64,000 nucleotides of DNA from Gammaproteobacteria bacterium (GCA_021773795.1 JAJFJT010000012.1:186001-250000); one strand, 5' to 3'; counted from the stretch's first letter, positions 1 to 9,758 are shown. Notes: generated by a model not told the origin, from the letters alone. Made by a program: numbers and translations.

Positions 1-142
1 AAACAGGGTCTACGCACGGGGCCAGAGGATCGGCACCTAACCGTCCATTCAGTAGGATTGCAGGGTCGTTTCGACCGTTCTGTAACGCGGCGTCTCGGAA
101 CTCTCTCGGCAACTCCTGCTTGACCAGGAAGGCGATTACTTC

Positions 143-1288
143 GTGAAAGTCGGGATTCCAAAGGAAACTGTGTCGGGAGAGGGGCGCGTCGCCACCACTC
201 CGGATATCGTCAAGCGCCTGTGCGCCAAAGGCTTTGAGGTTTGTGTTGAGCGTGGTGCCGGACGCAAGGCGGCCTACGCCAATGCCGCCTACACCGAGGC
301 TGGTGCCACCATGGTGGATGCCGCCACAGCACTTGCTGCGGATGTGGTGCTCATGGTTCGGGCTCCGGACAGTAAGCAGATTGCTGCACTCACCGAAGGA
401 GCCGTGCTACTGGCTCTGCTGGATCCCTGGGGCGGGGGTGAGGGCTTCAAGGCCTTGGCAAAACAGGGCATCAGCGCCTTCGCCCTGGAACTTATTCCGC
501 GCATTTCCCGCGCCCAATCCATGGATGCGCTCTCCTCCCAGTCGAATATTGCAGGCTACCGCGCGGTAATTGAGGCCTCGGCCCGCTACGCACGTTTCTT
601 TCCCATGATGATGACCGCTGCCGGTGCCGCGCGTCCGGCGAAGGTGATCGTGCTTGGCGCTGGTGTTGCCGGTTTGCAGGCCATCGCTACGGCCCGTCGT
701 TTAGGTGCTGAGGTGGAAAGTTTTGATGTACGGCCCGAGGTGAAGGAGCAGATAGAATCTCTCGGTGCCAAATTTATTGAACTGGATATCGGTGAGAGCG
801 CGTCGGGTGAAGGCGGCTATGCCAAGGAGCTCAGCGAGGAGGCCAAGGAACGCCAACAACAGGCACTTACTGAATATCTGGGAACCGCCAATATCGTAGT
901 TTCCACGGCGCTGATTCCAGGTCGCCCGGCACCAGTGCTGATTACCGAAGATGCCCTGAAAGGCATGGCCGAGGGCACAGTGGTGGTGGATATGGCAGCG
1001 GCCAACGGTGGTAACTGCCCACTAACCAAGGCCGACAAGGTGAGCACCAAGCACAGCGTTACTCTGGTGGGCTACACCAATTTCCCCTCCATGGTGGCCG
1101 GTGACGCCAGTGCCTTCTATGGCCGCAACCTCTTCAACCTGTTGAACCTGATGGTTGAGGAAGTGGAAGAAGAGGGAGATGCCTCGGAAGCGGGGCTGAA
1201 ATTCAAGGATTTCAGTGAGGACGAGGTCACGGCCGCGAGCCTGGTGACCCACAAGGGTGAAGTTCTGTTTCCACCGAAAAAGGCGTAG
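143..1288 (+). CDS. pntAA: NAD(P) transhydrogenase subunit alpha, NAD-binding part (PntAA)
   Basis: Soluble NAD(H)-binding dI subunit of the proton-translocating transhydrogenase, which couples proton flow to hydride transfer from NADH to NADP+. The N-terminus (MKVGIPKET) is the typical alanine dehydrogenase/PntA start, and a Rossmann glycine motif ([20 protein letters not shown]) lies near residues 168-187. The 381-residue length fits the split form, in which the membrane part of alpha is a separate gene. The start is GTG at 143 with an AGGAAGG-like ribosome site about 10 bases upstream. pntAB follows after 4 bases and pntB shortly after, so the three genes form one operon. The family assignment is secure. 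Confidence 0.95.
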   Translation: MKVGIPKETVSGEGRVATTPDIVKRLCAKGFEVCVERGAGRKAAYANAAYTEAGATMVDAATALAADVVLMVRAPDSKQIAALTEGAVLLALLDPWGGGEGFKALAKQGISAFALELIPRISRAQSMDALSSQSNIAGYRAVIEASARYARFFPMMMTAAGAARPAKVIVLGAGVAGLQAIATARRLGAEVESFDVRPEVKEQIESLGAKFIELDIGESASGEGGYAKELSEEAKERQQQALTEYLGTANIVVSTALIPGRPAPVLITEDALKGMAEGTVVVDMAAANGGNCPLTKADKVSTKHSVTLVGYTNFPSMVAGDASAFYGRNLFNLLNLMVEEVEEEGDASEAGLKFKDFSEDEVTAASLVTHKGEVLFPPKKA

Positions 1289-1292
1289 AACA

Positions 1293-1577
1293 ATGTCAGA
1301 AACGATGGTTGCTGTTTATGTGTTCGTGCTGGCCTGTTTCATTGGCTACTGGGTGGTCTGGGGAGTCACTCCGGCACTGCACACACCGCTAATCTCCCTC
1401 ACCAATGCCATCTCCGGCATCATCGTCATCGGTGCGCTGCTGGTGGCGGGCTCCGAGATGGGTGGATTTGCTGAAGGCAGCCTGGGCTTTATTGCGGTGC
1501 TGCTTGCCACTATCAATATTGTCGGTGGCTTCATGGTCACCCAACGCATGCTCGCCATGTTCAAGAAGAAAAGGTAG
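1293..1577 (+). CDS. pntAB: NAD(P) transhydrogenase subunit alpha, membrane part (PntAB)
   Basis: Short integral membrane subunit (94 residues) supplying the first transmembrane helices of the proton channel (dII) in three-subunit transhydrogenases. Three hydrophobic segments are visible, and the protein ends in a basic tail (MLAMFKKKR), typical of this subunit. A GTG at 1257 would add 12 basic residues lying inside the 3' end of pntAA. The ATG at 1293, 4 bases after the pntAA stop, is preferred because [20 protein letters not shown] is the usual family start. It acts with PntAA and PntB in the inner membrane. Confidence 0.93.
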   Translation: MSETMVAVYVFVLACFIGYWVVWGVTPALHTPLISLTNAISGIIVIGALLVAGSEMGGFAEGSLGFIAVLLATINIVGGFMVTQRMLAMFKKKR

Positions 1578-1586
1578 GCAAAGACC

Positions 1587-2987
1587 GTGATGACGACTAA
1601 TTTCCTGGCGCTTGTATACCTGATCTCCGGTTGCCTTTTTATCTTTGGCCTCAAGGGCCTGACCTCACCCGCCACCGCACGGCGCGGTAACTACCTGGCC
1701 ATGGCCGGCATGGCGCTGGCGGTCATTGCGACGCTCAAGAGCCCTGTAGTTTCCGGGCTCGGGGTGATTATTCCCGCGGTTATCATCGGTGCTGCCATTG
1801 GTGCGGTGGTGGCGAAGCGTATCGAGATGACAGCCATGCCACAGCTGGTGGCGGCGTTGCACAGCTTCGTCGGTCTTGCGGCGGTGCTGGTGGCCATCGG
1901 CACCTATCTCAATCGCGAGGCAGCGGGGGCTCTGAATGGTGTCCTCATGGGGGAACTGGCGGTCGGGGCGATCATAGGCGCCATCACCTTTACCGGTTCT
2001 CTGGTTGCCTTTGCCAAGCTACAGGCCCTGGTCAGCGGTGCGCCGGTCAACTTTAATGGCCAACATTGGCTCAATCTCGGTCTGGCGGTATTCATCCTCA
2101 TTCTGTCCATTGATTTTGTCGCCAATGACCATTTTGTCTCGCTGGTATTTCTGACCCTGCTAGCCTTTGCCCTTGGCGTGTTACTTATTATTCCCATCGG
2201 TGGTGCCGACATGCCGGTGGTGATCTCCATGCTCAACTCCTACTCGGGTTGGGCGGCGGCGGCTACCGGCTTCACCCTCGGCAATCACCTGCTTATCATT
2301 ACCGGGGCGCTGGTGGGTTCTTCAGGTGCGATCCTTTCCTTCATCATGTGTCGAGCGATGAACCGTGGCTTTATCAGCGTTATTCTGGGTGGTTTTGGCG
2401 CCAAGGATGACGATGAAGGCGGCGGTAGTGCAACCCGCGCAGCAGCAGAGAAGGGGGCCAATTCTGCTGGTGTGGAGGATGCCGCCTTCTGGATGGAGAG
2501 TGCACGCAAGGTTATCGTGGTGCCTGGTTATGGCATGGCGGTGGCTCAGGCCCAGCATGCGCTCAAGGAGCTTACCCAGGCACTGGAGGCGGCAGGTGCC
2601 CAAGTGAAATTTGCTATCCATCCGGTGGCGGGGCGCATGCCTGGCCACATGAATGTGTTGCTGGCCGAGGCCGATATTCCCTACGACCAGGTAGTGGAGA
2701 TGGATGAGATTAATCACGAGTTTGCCACTGCCGATGTGGCACTGGTGGTAGGCGCCAACGACGTGACCAATCCGGCAGCCAAGGATGATAGTTCGAGCCC
2801 CATTTACGGTATGCCAATCCTTGAGGTCCACAAGGCTAAACAGGTTTTCGTTATCAAACGCAGCCTGCGTCCCGGTTATGCGGGAGTTGAAAATACCCTC
2901 TACTATATGGACAACTGTTCCATGGTCTTTGGTGATGCCAAAGAGGTTTGTGAGGGGCTGGGTTCGGCCGTACGCGAAGCGGGGTAA
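1587..2987 (+). CDS. pntB: NAD(P) transhydrogenase subunit beta (PntB)
   Basis: Membrane and NADP(H)-binding subunit of the transhydrogenase. The first about 265 residues are a string of hydrophobic helices. The C-terminal about 180 residues form the dIII NADP-binding domain with the fingerprint VIVVPGYGMAVAQAQHAL, then GRMPGHMNVLLAEA and GANDVTNPAAKDD, all diagnostic for PntB. The 466-residue length is normal. GTG 1587 and ATG 1590 are adjacent possible starts, and ATG 1590 is equally likely. It is the last gene of the pnt operon. NADPH supply for biosynthesis or redox defence is the known role of the family. Confidence 0.95.
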   Translation: MMTTNFLALVYLISGCLFIFGLKGLTSPATARRGNYLAMAGMALAVIATLKSPVVSGLGVIIPAVIIGAAIGAVVAKRIEMTAMPQLVAALHSFVGLAAVLVAIGTYLNREAAGALNGVLMGELAVGAIIGAITFTGSLVAFAKLQALVSGAPVNFNGQHWLNLGLAVFILILSIDFVANDHFVSLVFLTLLAFALGVLLIIPIGGADMPVVISMLNSYSGWAAAATGFTLGNHLLIITGALVGSSGAILSFIMCRAMNRGFISVILGGFGAKDDDEGGGSATRAAAEKGANSAGVEDAAFWMESARKVIVVPGYGMAVAQAQHALKELTQALEAAGAQVKFAIHPVAGRMPGHMNVLLAEADIPYDQVVEMDEINHEFATADVALVVGANDVTNPAAKDDSSSPIYGMPILEVHKAKQVFVIKRSLRPGYAGVENTLYYMDNCSMVFGDAKEVCEGLGSAVREAG

Positions 2988-3124
2988 AACCCATGCCTTG
3001 GTGGCATTAAGAGCCAAACTGGGAACTCTTGCGTAGGGCGCACCATGTGCGCCGTATAACGATGGTTTTGGCGAGGCCCCGGTGGACATGGTCCACCCTA
3101 CGAGAATCCCATTCCCTCGGACGC

Positions 3125-3250
3125 GACATAAAGCCGTCCATGGCCAAGCGTCACTCTCGCACGTCCCTGTGCTTCGTGACATAAAGCCATCCATGGCCAA
3201 GCGTCACTCTCGCACGTCCCTGTGCTTCGTGACATAAAGCCATCCATGGC
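3125..3250. repeat. 53-bp tandem repeat, two full copies plus a partial third
   Basis: In the 337-base gap between pntB and the next gene, a 53-bp unit starting GACATAAAGCC begins at 3125, 3178 and 3231. Copies one and two are almost identical, and the third runs for about 20 bases before diverging. A full-length diverged copy in reverse orientation is at about 63734-63784, so this is a dispersed repeat that has been duplicated in tandem here. Upstream, at about 3034-3052 and 3080-3103, are two other small palindromes built on GGCGCAC/GTGCGCC and GGTGGAC/GTCCACC, again typical intergenic repeats. No gene is visible in the gap. Confidence 0.85.
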
Positions 3251-3324
3251 TAAATTTCTTTCTCAATTTCCTGTCGTCTATTCTCTGTACTACTGGTCCA
3301 GTTCTTTCGAGATAAGGGGTTTTT

Positions 3325-4386
3325 ATGTCCAACCTGCGTATTGCGGTGATTCCCGGTGATGGCATAGGCCAGGAGGTGATGCCTGAGGGTATCCGGGTGC
3401 TGGATGCCGTGGGGCGTAAGTTCACCATAGACTTCCAGTGGACGTCTTTTCCGTGGGGATGCGAAGCTTATCTCAGGGATGGTCGTTTCATGCCGGAGGA
3501 TGGCATAGAGAAGTTGCTTGATTTTGATGCCATCTATTTCGGCGCCGTGGGTGCGCCCGGTGTGCCTGACCATCTTTCCCTTTGGGGTCTCCTTATTCCC
3601 ATACGCAGAGAACTACAGCAGTACGTCAATCTGCGGCCGGTGAAGATGTTTCCCGGCATGCCCTCGCCACTACGGAATCGTGGCCCAGAAGACATTGATT
3701 TTTGTGTAGTCCGAGAGAATAACGAGGGCGAATATTCCACCATTGGCGGCAGCCTGTATGGCGGCACCGAGGATGAGGTGGTGGTGCAGCAGTCACTGTT
3801 TTCCCGCCGCGGCGTTGATCGCATCCTCGACTACGCCTTTCAGCTTGCCAAGAGCAGAAAGAAAAAACACCTCACCTCGGCCACCAAGTCCAATGGCATC
3901 ATCCACACCATGCCCTTCTGGGATACACGCTTTGCGGAGATGGCGAAACGTTATCCGGATGTGCGTACTGACAGCTACCACATCGATATCCTCTGCGCCC
4001 ACTTCGTGCTCCATCCGCAACACTTCGATGTAGTGGTGGGCAGCAATCTGTTCGGTGATATCCTCTCGGATCTTGGCCCGGCCATCGCTGGCACCATTGG
4101 CATTGCACCGTCAGCCAATCTCAACCCGGAAGGGGACTTTCCCTCCATGTTTGAACCGGTCCATGGCTCTGCGCCGGATATTGCCGGCCAGGGCATCGCT
4201 AACCCCATTGGCCAGATCTGGTCCGGCGCCATGATGCTGGAGCATTTGGGTCAAGCCGAAGCTGCTCAAGCGGTGGAGAGGGCGATAGCTACTGTTCTGG
4301 AAGATGCGTCATTGCATACTCCAGATCTCGGAGGAAATACCGATACCCTGACCATGGGGAAAGCGATAGCAGAGGCCGTCGAATGA
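3325..4386 (+). CDS. Tartrate dehydrogenase / D-malate dehydrogenase family protein
   Basis: Member of the beta-decarboxylating dehydrogenase superfamily (isocitrate, isopropylmalate, tartrate and D-malate dehydrogenases). The N-terminal IAVIPGDGIGQEVMPEG nucleotide-binding segment and the VVVGSNLFGDILSDL and FEPVHGSAPDIAGQG metal/substrate motifs are clear. The 353-residue length, the WGCEAYLRDGRFMPEDG segment and the DHLSLWGLLIPIRRELQQYVNLRP segment (shown here only in part as a family marker) point to the tartrate/D-malate branch (TtuC/DmlA) rather than LeuB, which lies normally in a leu operon. It should oxidise and decarboxylate tartrate or D-malate with NAD+. An AAGGGG ribosome site precedes the ATG. 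The exact substrate is not decided by sequence. Confidence 0.85.
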   Translation: MSNLRIAVIPGDGIGQEVMPEGIRVLDAVGRKFTIDFQWTSFPWGCEAYLRDGRFMPEDGIEKLLDFDAIYFGAVGAPGVPDHLSLWGLLIPIRRELQQYVNLRPVKMFPGMPSPLRNRGPEDIDFCVVRENNEGEYSTIGGSLYGGTEDEVVVQQSLFSRRGVDRILDYAFQLAKSRKKKHLTSATKSNGIIHTMPFWDTRFAEMAKRYPDVRTDSYHIDILCAHFVLHPQHFDVVVGSNLFGDILSDLGPAIAGTIGIAPSANLNPEGDFPSMFEPVHGSAPDIAGQGIANPIGQIWSGAMMLEHLGQAEAAQAVERAIATVLEDASLHTPDLGGNTDTLTMGKAIAEAVE

Positions 4387-4435
4387 GCAGAATAAAGGAT
4401 GGTATCCGCGCTAACATTGGTCTACGGATGACAAT

Positions 4436-5413
4436 ATGAAGACTAAGCTTTGCGGACATCACCGCACCTTGGCGGGCATCATCTATCTGGCCTTAGCCCT
4501 GTTGGTATCGGCCTGTAGCCCCACGCCGGAACCCCCGTTACGCATTGGCACCAATGTCTGGCCCGGTTACGAGCCACTTTATCTGGCTCGCAGTCTGGGC
4601 TATTACAAAGAATCTTCGGTCAATCTGGTGGAAATGACCTCTGCGCCAGAGGTCATCCAGGCCCTGCGTAGTGGCACCCTGGAGGGCGCAGCGCTCACCC
4701 TCGATGAAGCGCTGACCCTGCTGGATGACGAACTCGACTTGAAGGTGATCCTGGTGATGGATTTTTCCCATGGTGGCGATGTCCTGCTCGCCCGCCCTGG
4801 AATAGCGGCCCTTGGGGATCTTCGCGACAAGCGCATTGGGGTGGAGCAGACGGCGGTCGGGGCTCTTTTATTGGATGCTGCGCTGGATGCGGCCGGGTTG
4901 CGGGTATCCGATGTTGAGATTGTGTACTGCGCTGCAAATGAACACGTGGACTGCTATTGGTCGGGCGATGCAGTCGTTACCTTCGAACCGATCAAGACCG
5001 CCTTATTGAAGCAAGGTGCGTGGCAGTTGTTTGACAGCAGCCGTATTCCAGGCCGGATTGTGGATGTACTGGTGGTGCACGCCGACAGCATAAGCACCCA
5101 TCCACGTTCACTCGAATACTTGCTTGCGGGGTATTTCAAGGCGCGTGAATATCTTGTGGATGCCGCCGAAGACGCGGGCAAACGTATGGCACCACGCATG
5201 GCCTTGTCACCCGCTGAGGTGCTGGCATCTTTCAAGGGCCTGCGCCTGCTCGGACTGGAAGAGAACCAGACATTATTGAGCGGGAATCCTTCACAACTGC
5301 AAGCGACTGCCTCTGAGCTGGCCGGGTTTATGCTGGAGCGAAAGTTGCTCAGAAACCGGCTAACCATTGAGAACTTGTCGGATAGCCGGTTCCTCCCGGG
5401 CAATAAGCCATGA
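4436..5413 (+). CDS. Binding-protein-like lipoprotein (NitT/TauT, SsuA/THI5-like)
   Basis: The 325-residue protein starts with a signal peptide ending in the lipobox LVSAC at about residues 23-27, so it is probably a lipid-anchored periplasmic protein. The mature part has the pattern of the NitT/TauT-type substrate-binding family (RIGTNVWPGYEPLYLARSLG near the start, then ALTLDEALTLLDDELDLKV). No ABC permease or ATPase is nearby. Instead its stop codon overlaps the start of a membrane histidine kinase (ATGA at 5410-5413), which is followed by a REC-EAL regulator. The likely inference is that it is a solute sensor feeding the kinase rather than a transporter component. The ligand is unknown. 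Confidence 0.85.
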   Translation: MKTKLCGHHRTLAGIIYLALALLVSACSPTPEPPLRIGTNVWPGYEPLYLARSLGYYKESSVNLVEMTSAPEVIQALRSGTLEGAALTLDEALTLLDDELDLKVILVMDFSHGGDVLLARPGIAALGDLRDKRIGVEQTAVGALLLDAALDAAGLRVSDVEIVYCAANEHVDCYWSGDAVVTFEPIKTALLKQGAWQLFDSSRIPGRIVDVLVVHADSISTHPRSLEYLLAGYFKAREYLVDAAEDAGKRMAPRMALSPAEVLASFKGLRLLGLEENQTLLSGNPSQLQATASELAGFMLERKLLRNRLTIENLSDSRFLPGNKP

Positions 5414-8400
5414 GGGCTATCTACTCCCTGCCACTCAAGCTCTGGTTACCGCTACTGGTGTTGGGCACCTTCGTCTTATTGTTGTCAACAATGACGTGGA
5501 GGCACTATTACGATCGCACGGCAGAAGTCATCAAATCCAGCCAGGCTTTTGTGATTCGGGACATGAGCGCCCTGCAGCGTGAAATGGAGGAGGAGTTTAA
5601 TAGTGGTGAGTATGTTCGCGTAGGTCAGGACCTGTCGGCCCGGGGGACCAATACGCAATACCAGACCCTGGTGGCACTCGACGAGCGTGGCCGGATCCTG
5701 CATTCCATCCGTCTTGCCCTGAAAAATCGGCACGCGGAGAAAGTTCTGGAGAATTTTGATCCGCAACGTTTTGAGCAGATGCGACGATACAAGCGACCGG
5801 ATATTCGTCTGGATACCGACAAGCAACAAATCATCGTCTATTTTCCGCTGAGGCTGAAACACTCCTCCGGAGAAATACGCTCCTTGCGTAGCGGGGCCCT
5901 GTTTGCGATTTATGACTTAAGTGCCGCTCAGGCAGAGATATGGAATCAGGTTTGGCGCGCCAGTCTGCCGACCGGGTTGTTGCTACTGGTCGCGATGGTG
6001 GTTTTGATTGGGTTTTTACAGCGTTTTGTCACCCGTCCGGTTAGCCATCTTGTTCGAGTCGCCGGATTGCTTTCCAAAGGAGGGCGGGTGCTCAGCGATA
6101 TCCGTGGTAGTGGCGAGTTGGTTGGCCTCGGTGAGGCCTTTAATGAAATGAGTGAGCAACTCGAGGAACAGACAGAGATTTTGCGGGAGAATGAGGCGCA
6201 TTATCGTGCGCTGGCGGAGGAGACGCCGGTCTGGATCTGTCGCTTTCTGCCTGGCGGCGAGATTACCTATGCCAATGGGACCTACTGCAAGTACAGAGAG
6301 AAAAACCCTGGAGAGCTGGTTGGCTCCTCCTTCCTGTCGTTAATTTCTGAAGCAGATCGGGAAACGGCCATGAGGGACCTCTCGGCGCTAACGAAAAAAT
6401 CCCCGGATTACTCACATGAGCATCAGTTTATTGCGCCCGATGGTGAGATTAGCTGGCAACGCTGGAGCACTCGCGCGCTGTTCGACGCGCAGGGCCGGGC
6501 CGTTTTTTACCAGTCTATTGGCGAAGATGCCACCGAGCGCAAACAGGCGGAAGAGCGGAGTGCCCGCTTTAGCCACATACTTGAAGACTCCTTGAACGAG
6601 ATTTATATCTTCGATGCCGAGACACTCCATTTTCTGGAGATTAATCGGGGGGCACGGACAAATCTTGGCTACTCCATGGAGGAGCTGAAACAATTAACGC
6701 CCGTGGATATCAAGCCAGAATTTAGTGCCGAAGAATTTTCCAAACTACTTGTCCCGCTTCGCTCCGGGGTAGAGAAACAACTTGTTTTCACAACGGTCCA
6801 TCTCCGGAAGGATGGTACTCAGTACCCGGTTGAAGTACACCTCCAGTTAGTGAATGAGGGATCGTCAGTTTTTCTCGCATTCATTCTGGATATCACCGAA
6901 CGCAATCAAACGGAGCAGGCCCTGCGGCGGGCGCAGAAGATGGATGCCATAGGTCAGCTCACAGGCGGCATTGCCCACGATTTTAATAATGTCCTTGGTA
7001 TCATCCTTGGAAATCTCGAATTACTGGATGGCGAGATGGTGGCTGGTGATAAGGCCCGTAAGCGTTTGCAGAGTGTCAAGAAATCCGCCCAGCGAGCGAG
7101 CCACCTGACCAAACAACTGTTGGAGTTTTCACGTCACCAGGCCATCGAGGCTGATATCAGTAACATCAATCGCCTGATTGAAGAGATGGACAGTTTGATT
7201 GCCCGTGCGGTTACCCCGGAAGTGGAAGTGGAGCATATGTTTGCCGCGGAGCTGTGGCAGACGGAAATAGATCGTGGTGATTTTAGTGATGCTTTGCTTA
7301 ACCTGGTTCTCAATTCCCGTGACGCCATGCCCGGCGGCGGTCGGTTGACCCTGGAGACCTGCAATTGCGTCCTTGATGCGGTCTACTGTGCAGCCAATCC
7401 TGGCGCTACACCGGGTGAGTATGTGCAACTGGCGGTGAGTGACAATGGCGAGGGTATCTCCCCCGAACTGCAAGAGCGCATCTTCGAACCCTTTTTCACC
7501 ACCAAGCCCGGCGGCCAGGGTACCGGTATGGGGCTGGCCATGGTCTATGGCTTTACCAAGCGCTCTGATGGTTATATCAAGGTCTACTCCGAGCCGGATA
7601 TCGGCACCACCATGCGCCTCTATCTACCTCGGGTGAAAGGGCAGGAAGGTGCTTCCGAAGCCGCCATAGAACACGCCGAGACGTTACCACGGGGCCGGGA
7701 ATGTATTTTGGTGGTGGATGATGAGGCCGGTTTGAGGGAGTTGGCCCAGGAGTCACTACAGGCACTGGGTTACCGTATTCTGACCGCCGGAAACGGTCTA
7801 CAAGCACTGGCCCGGCTGAATGAAGATCCGGCCATAGCCTTGCTGTTTAGCGACGTGGTAATGCCGGGGGGATTAAACGGTTATGAATTAGCCGAAAAAG
7901 CGACCGCCAGCCGCCCGAGTCTCAAGGTCTTGCTGACCTCCGGTTATACAAGTAAAACGGTGGCCCACAATGGCCAGGCTCACTTTAATGCCGACCTGTT
8001 GAGTAAGCCCTATACCCAGGCAGAATTGGCACAGCAGGTGCGGAAGCTGCTCGATGGCTCAGGTGCAGCCAACAAGGAACAAGAGGGGCCTGTCTCCACC
8101 TCCATTACATGGGACGCCAATTTCAGTGTGGGTGTTCCAGCCATGGATGCGGATCATCGCGTGTTACTGGGTTTGCTCGGTCGCAGTCAGTTGGCCATTG
8201 CCCATGGTGACAACAGCGCATGCAAGGAACTGTTAGAACAATTGCACGAATATTCCAAAAGCCATCTACGGCGTGAGGAGGCGGTGATGGCTGCCAGTGT
8301 GTACCCAGGGCTGGCTAACCATCGTCAGGTGCACCGCTTGCTGCTTAACAAGGTAGAAAAAATGCGCAGGCAGTTACAGTTGGGTGAGTTGAGCATTGAT

Positions 8401-8550
8401 GACGTGGTGAGGTTCCTTCGCATTTGGTGGGTTGATCACATCCTGGGCATGGATCGCGCCTACGGGGCTTATTGTGAGGGCAAGGAAGAGCAGATCGCAC
8501 ATGCATTGGAGCAGGCGGGACCTGCGCCGGGACAAGGAGGGTCACCATGA
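5410..8550 (+). CDS. Hybrid sensor histidine kinase: TM-HAMP-PAS-PAS-HisKA-HATPase-REC-hemerythrin
   Basis: Large membrane kinase of 1046 residues. Helix 1 is near residues 10-28 and helix 2 near 183-205, enclosing a periplasmic region of about 150 residues. A HAMP-like linker follows, then two PAS domains at about 265-375 and 385-500. The H-box is GGIAHDFNN with the phosphorylatable His at 523. The ATPase part carries LNLVLNSRDAMPGGG, DNGEGISPELQ and GTGMGLAMVYG. A receiver has Asp815 (LLFSDVVMPGG). From about 897 a hemerythrin domain shows the iron ligand pattern MDADHR, HLRREEAVM, NHRQVH and WVDHILGMDRAY, so oxygen or redox input is likely. Translation is probably coupled to the upstream lipoprotein, because no ribosome site is evident, and to the downstream REC-EAL gene by a 4-base overlap. 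Confidence 0.92.
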   Translation: MRAIYSLPLKLWLPLLVLGTFVLLLSTMTWRHYYDRTAEVIKSSQAFVIRDMSALQREMEEEFNSGEYVRVGQDLSARGTNTQYQTLVALDERGRILHSIRLALKNRHAEKVLENFDPQRFEQMRRYKRPDIRLDTDKQQIIVYFPLRLKHSSGEIRSLRSGALFAIYDLSAAQAEIWNQVWRASLPTGLLLLVAMVVLIGFLQRFVTRPVSHLVRVAGLLSKGGRVLSDIRGSGELVGLGEAFNEMSEQLEEQTEILRENEAHYRALAEETPVWICRFLPGGEITYANGTYCKYREKNPGELVGSSFLSLISEADRETAMRDLSALTKKSPDYSHEHQFIAPDGEISWQRWSTRALFDAQGRAVFYQSIGEDATERKQAEERSARFSHILEDSLNEIYIFDAETLHFLEINRGARTNLGYSMEELKQLTPVDIKPEFSAEEFSKLLVPLRSGVEKQLVFTTVHLRKDGTQYPVEVHLQLVNEGSSVFLAFILDITERNQTEQALRRAQKMDAIGQLTGGIAHDFNNVLGIILGNLELLDGEMVAGDKARKRLQSVKKSAQRASHLTKQLLEFSRHQAIEADISNINRLIEEMDSLIARAVTPEVEVEHMFAAELWQTEIDRGDFSDALLNLVLNSRDAMPGGGRLTLETCNCVLDAVYCAANPGATPGEYVQLAVSDNGEGISPELQERIFEPFFTTKPGGQGTGMGLAMVYGFTKRSDGYIKVYSEPDIGTTMRLYLPRVKGQEGASEAAIEHAETLPRGRECILVVDDEAGLRELAQESLQALGYRILTAGNGLQALARLNEDPAIALLFSDVVMPGGLNGYELAEKATASRPSLKVLLTSGYTSKTVAHNGQAHFNADLLSKPYTQAELAQQVRKLLDGSGAANKEQEGPVSTSITWDANFSVGVPAMDADHRVLLGLLGRSQLAIAHGDNSACKELLEQLHEYSKSHLRREEAVMAASVYPGLANHRQVHRLLLNKVEKMRRQLQLGELSIDDVVRFLRIWWVDHILGMDRAYGAYCEGKEEQIAHALEQAGPAPGQGGSP

Positions 8551-9728
8551 GTCACAACATCATCTATCTGCTTGATGATGAAGCCGGGATGCTGGATCTG
8601 CTCGCGGATGTGGTGGAGCTGGCGGGTCTGAGGGCCCGGGGTTACACCTGTGCCCGGCGCTTTTTTGAGGAAGTGACCGCCTTCGAAAGCGGTACGATTT
8701 TGGTGCTCGATTTGCTCATGCCCGGGATGGATGGCATTGAGGTGATGCGGCGGTTGGCTGAAATGGACCAGGCGCCAGCGCTAATCCTCATCAGTGGGCA
8801 CGATATAGGGGTGCTGCACGCGGCTGAAAAGCTGGGTCGTGCGCAAAAGTTAGAGATCCTCGACTCCCTGGCCAAACCGGTATCGTTAGGCTTGTTTCGT
8901 TCCATCCTCGAAAAATACGCTGGAAATGATACAAGCGAGGATCAGTCTGAGTCACGGGCAGCGATACGTAAACCGGGTGCGGCCCAACTGCGGCAGGCTA
9001 TCCATGATGGGCAGCTGGTTTTGCACTATCAGCCCCAGGTGGAAATGAAGACGGGAACCCTTGCGGGGGTTGAGGCCTTGGTACGTTGGCAGCACCCGGA
9101 TCAGGGGCTGATCTATCCCGGTGGTTTCATCCCTCTGGCAGAACAAAAGGGCTTGATGGGGGAGTTGAGCCATTGGGTGGTTGGAGAGGTGGTTCGGCAG
9201 GAGCAGCTATGGCGGGAATCCGGACTGCTGATTTCTGTGTCTGCCAACATCTCAGCCGAGAACATTGCCAGCCTTACCTTGCCGGAATATCTTTCCCAAC
9301 TGTTGGCCGACAATCAACTCGACCCCACCCGGCTGACACTGGAGGTGACTGAAAGCGCATTGATGGGTGAGTTGGTCACTTCGCTGGATATCCTTACCCG
9401 CCTGCGGCTGAAGGGGATGGGGCTTTCCATTGATGATTTCGGTACCGGCTATTCCTCGCTATCACAACTACACCGGATACCCTTTACGGAATTAAAGATC
9501 GATCTTGGTTTTGTCAGCAATATGACGGCAGACACCGAGGCCCGCGCCATCGTTAAGACTTGCATCCTGCTAGGTCACGAACTCAATATGAAGGTGGTAG
9601 CCGAGGGGGTGGAGGACCAGCACACGTGGGACCTGCTGACGGGCCTGGGTTGCGATGTGGCGCAAGGTTACTTCATCGCCAAACCGATGCCAGCGGCCGA
9701 GGTGCTCAAATGGATAAGGTCCCATTAA
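8547..9728 (+). CDS. Response regulator with EAL phosphodiesterase output
   Basis: The 393-residue protein has an N-terminal receiver with Asp55 in LVLDLLMPGMDG, and a C-terminal EAL domain from about residue 145. The EAL domain keeps Glu176 in GVEALVRW, the NISAEN and EVTESALMGE segments, the DDFGTGYSSLSQL loop, LKIDLGFV and VVAEGVED, so it is expected to hydrolyse c-di-GMP. The usual KIDxSFV is KIDLGFV here, a mild deviation. An AAGGAGGG ribosome site lies 5' of the ATG, which overlaps the kinase stop by 4 bases. It is the probable output of the kinase encoded by the preceding gene. Confidence 0.92.
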   Translation: MSHNIIYLLDDEAGMLDLLADVVELAGLRARGYTCARRFFEEVTAFESGTILVLDLLMPGMDGIEVMRRLAEMDQAPALILISGHDIGVLHAAEKLGRAQKLEILDSLAKPVSLGLFRSILEKYAGNDTSEDQSESRAAIRKPGAAQLRQAIHDGQLVLHYQPQVEMKTGTLAGVEALVRWQHPDQGLIYPGGFIPLAEQKGLMGELSHWVVGEVVRQEQLWRESGLLISVSANISAENIASLTLPEYLSQLLADNQLDPTRLTLEVTESALMGELVTSLDILTRLRLKGMGLSIDDFGTGYSSLSQLHRIPFTELKIDLGFVSNMTADTEARAIVKTCILLGHELNMKVVAEGVEDQHTWDLLTGLGCDVAQGYFIAKPMPAAEVLKWIRSH

Positions 9729-9758
9729 AGCCGGAGAGGTGGAATGCAGGGTTATCCA

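Noticed and set aside
1-142. Open frames of about 47 codons on both strands before pntAA
   Set aside because: One is open on each strand, with no start, motif or ribosome site within view; left unannotated because the window edge hides any upstream gene.
2322-3200. 292-codon minus-strand frame over the end of pntB and the repeat region
   Set aside because: Mostly antisense to pntB; the first residues come from the tandem repeats, and no protein family is recognisable.
3125-3250. CRISPR-like array
   Set aside because: The 53-bp units are head-to-tail without unique spacers, and no cas genes are near.
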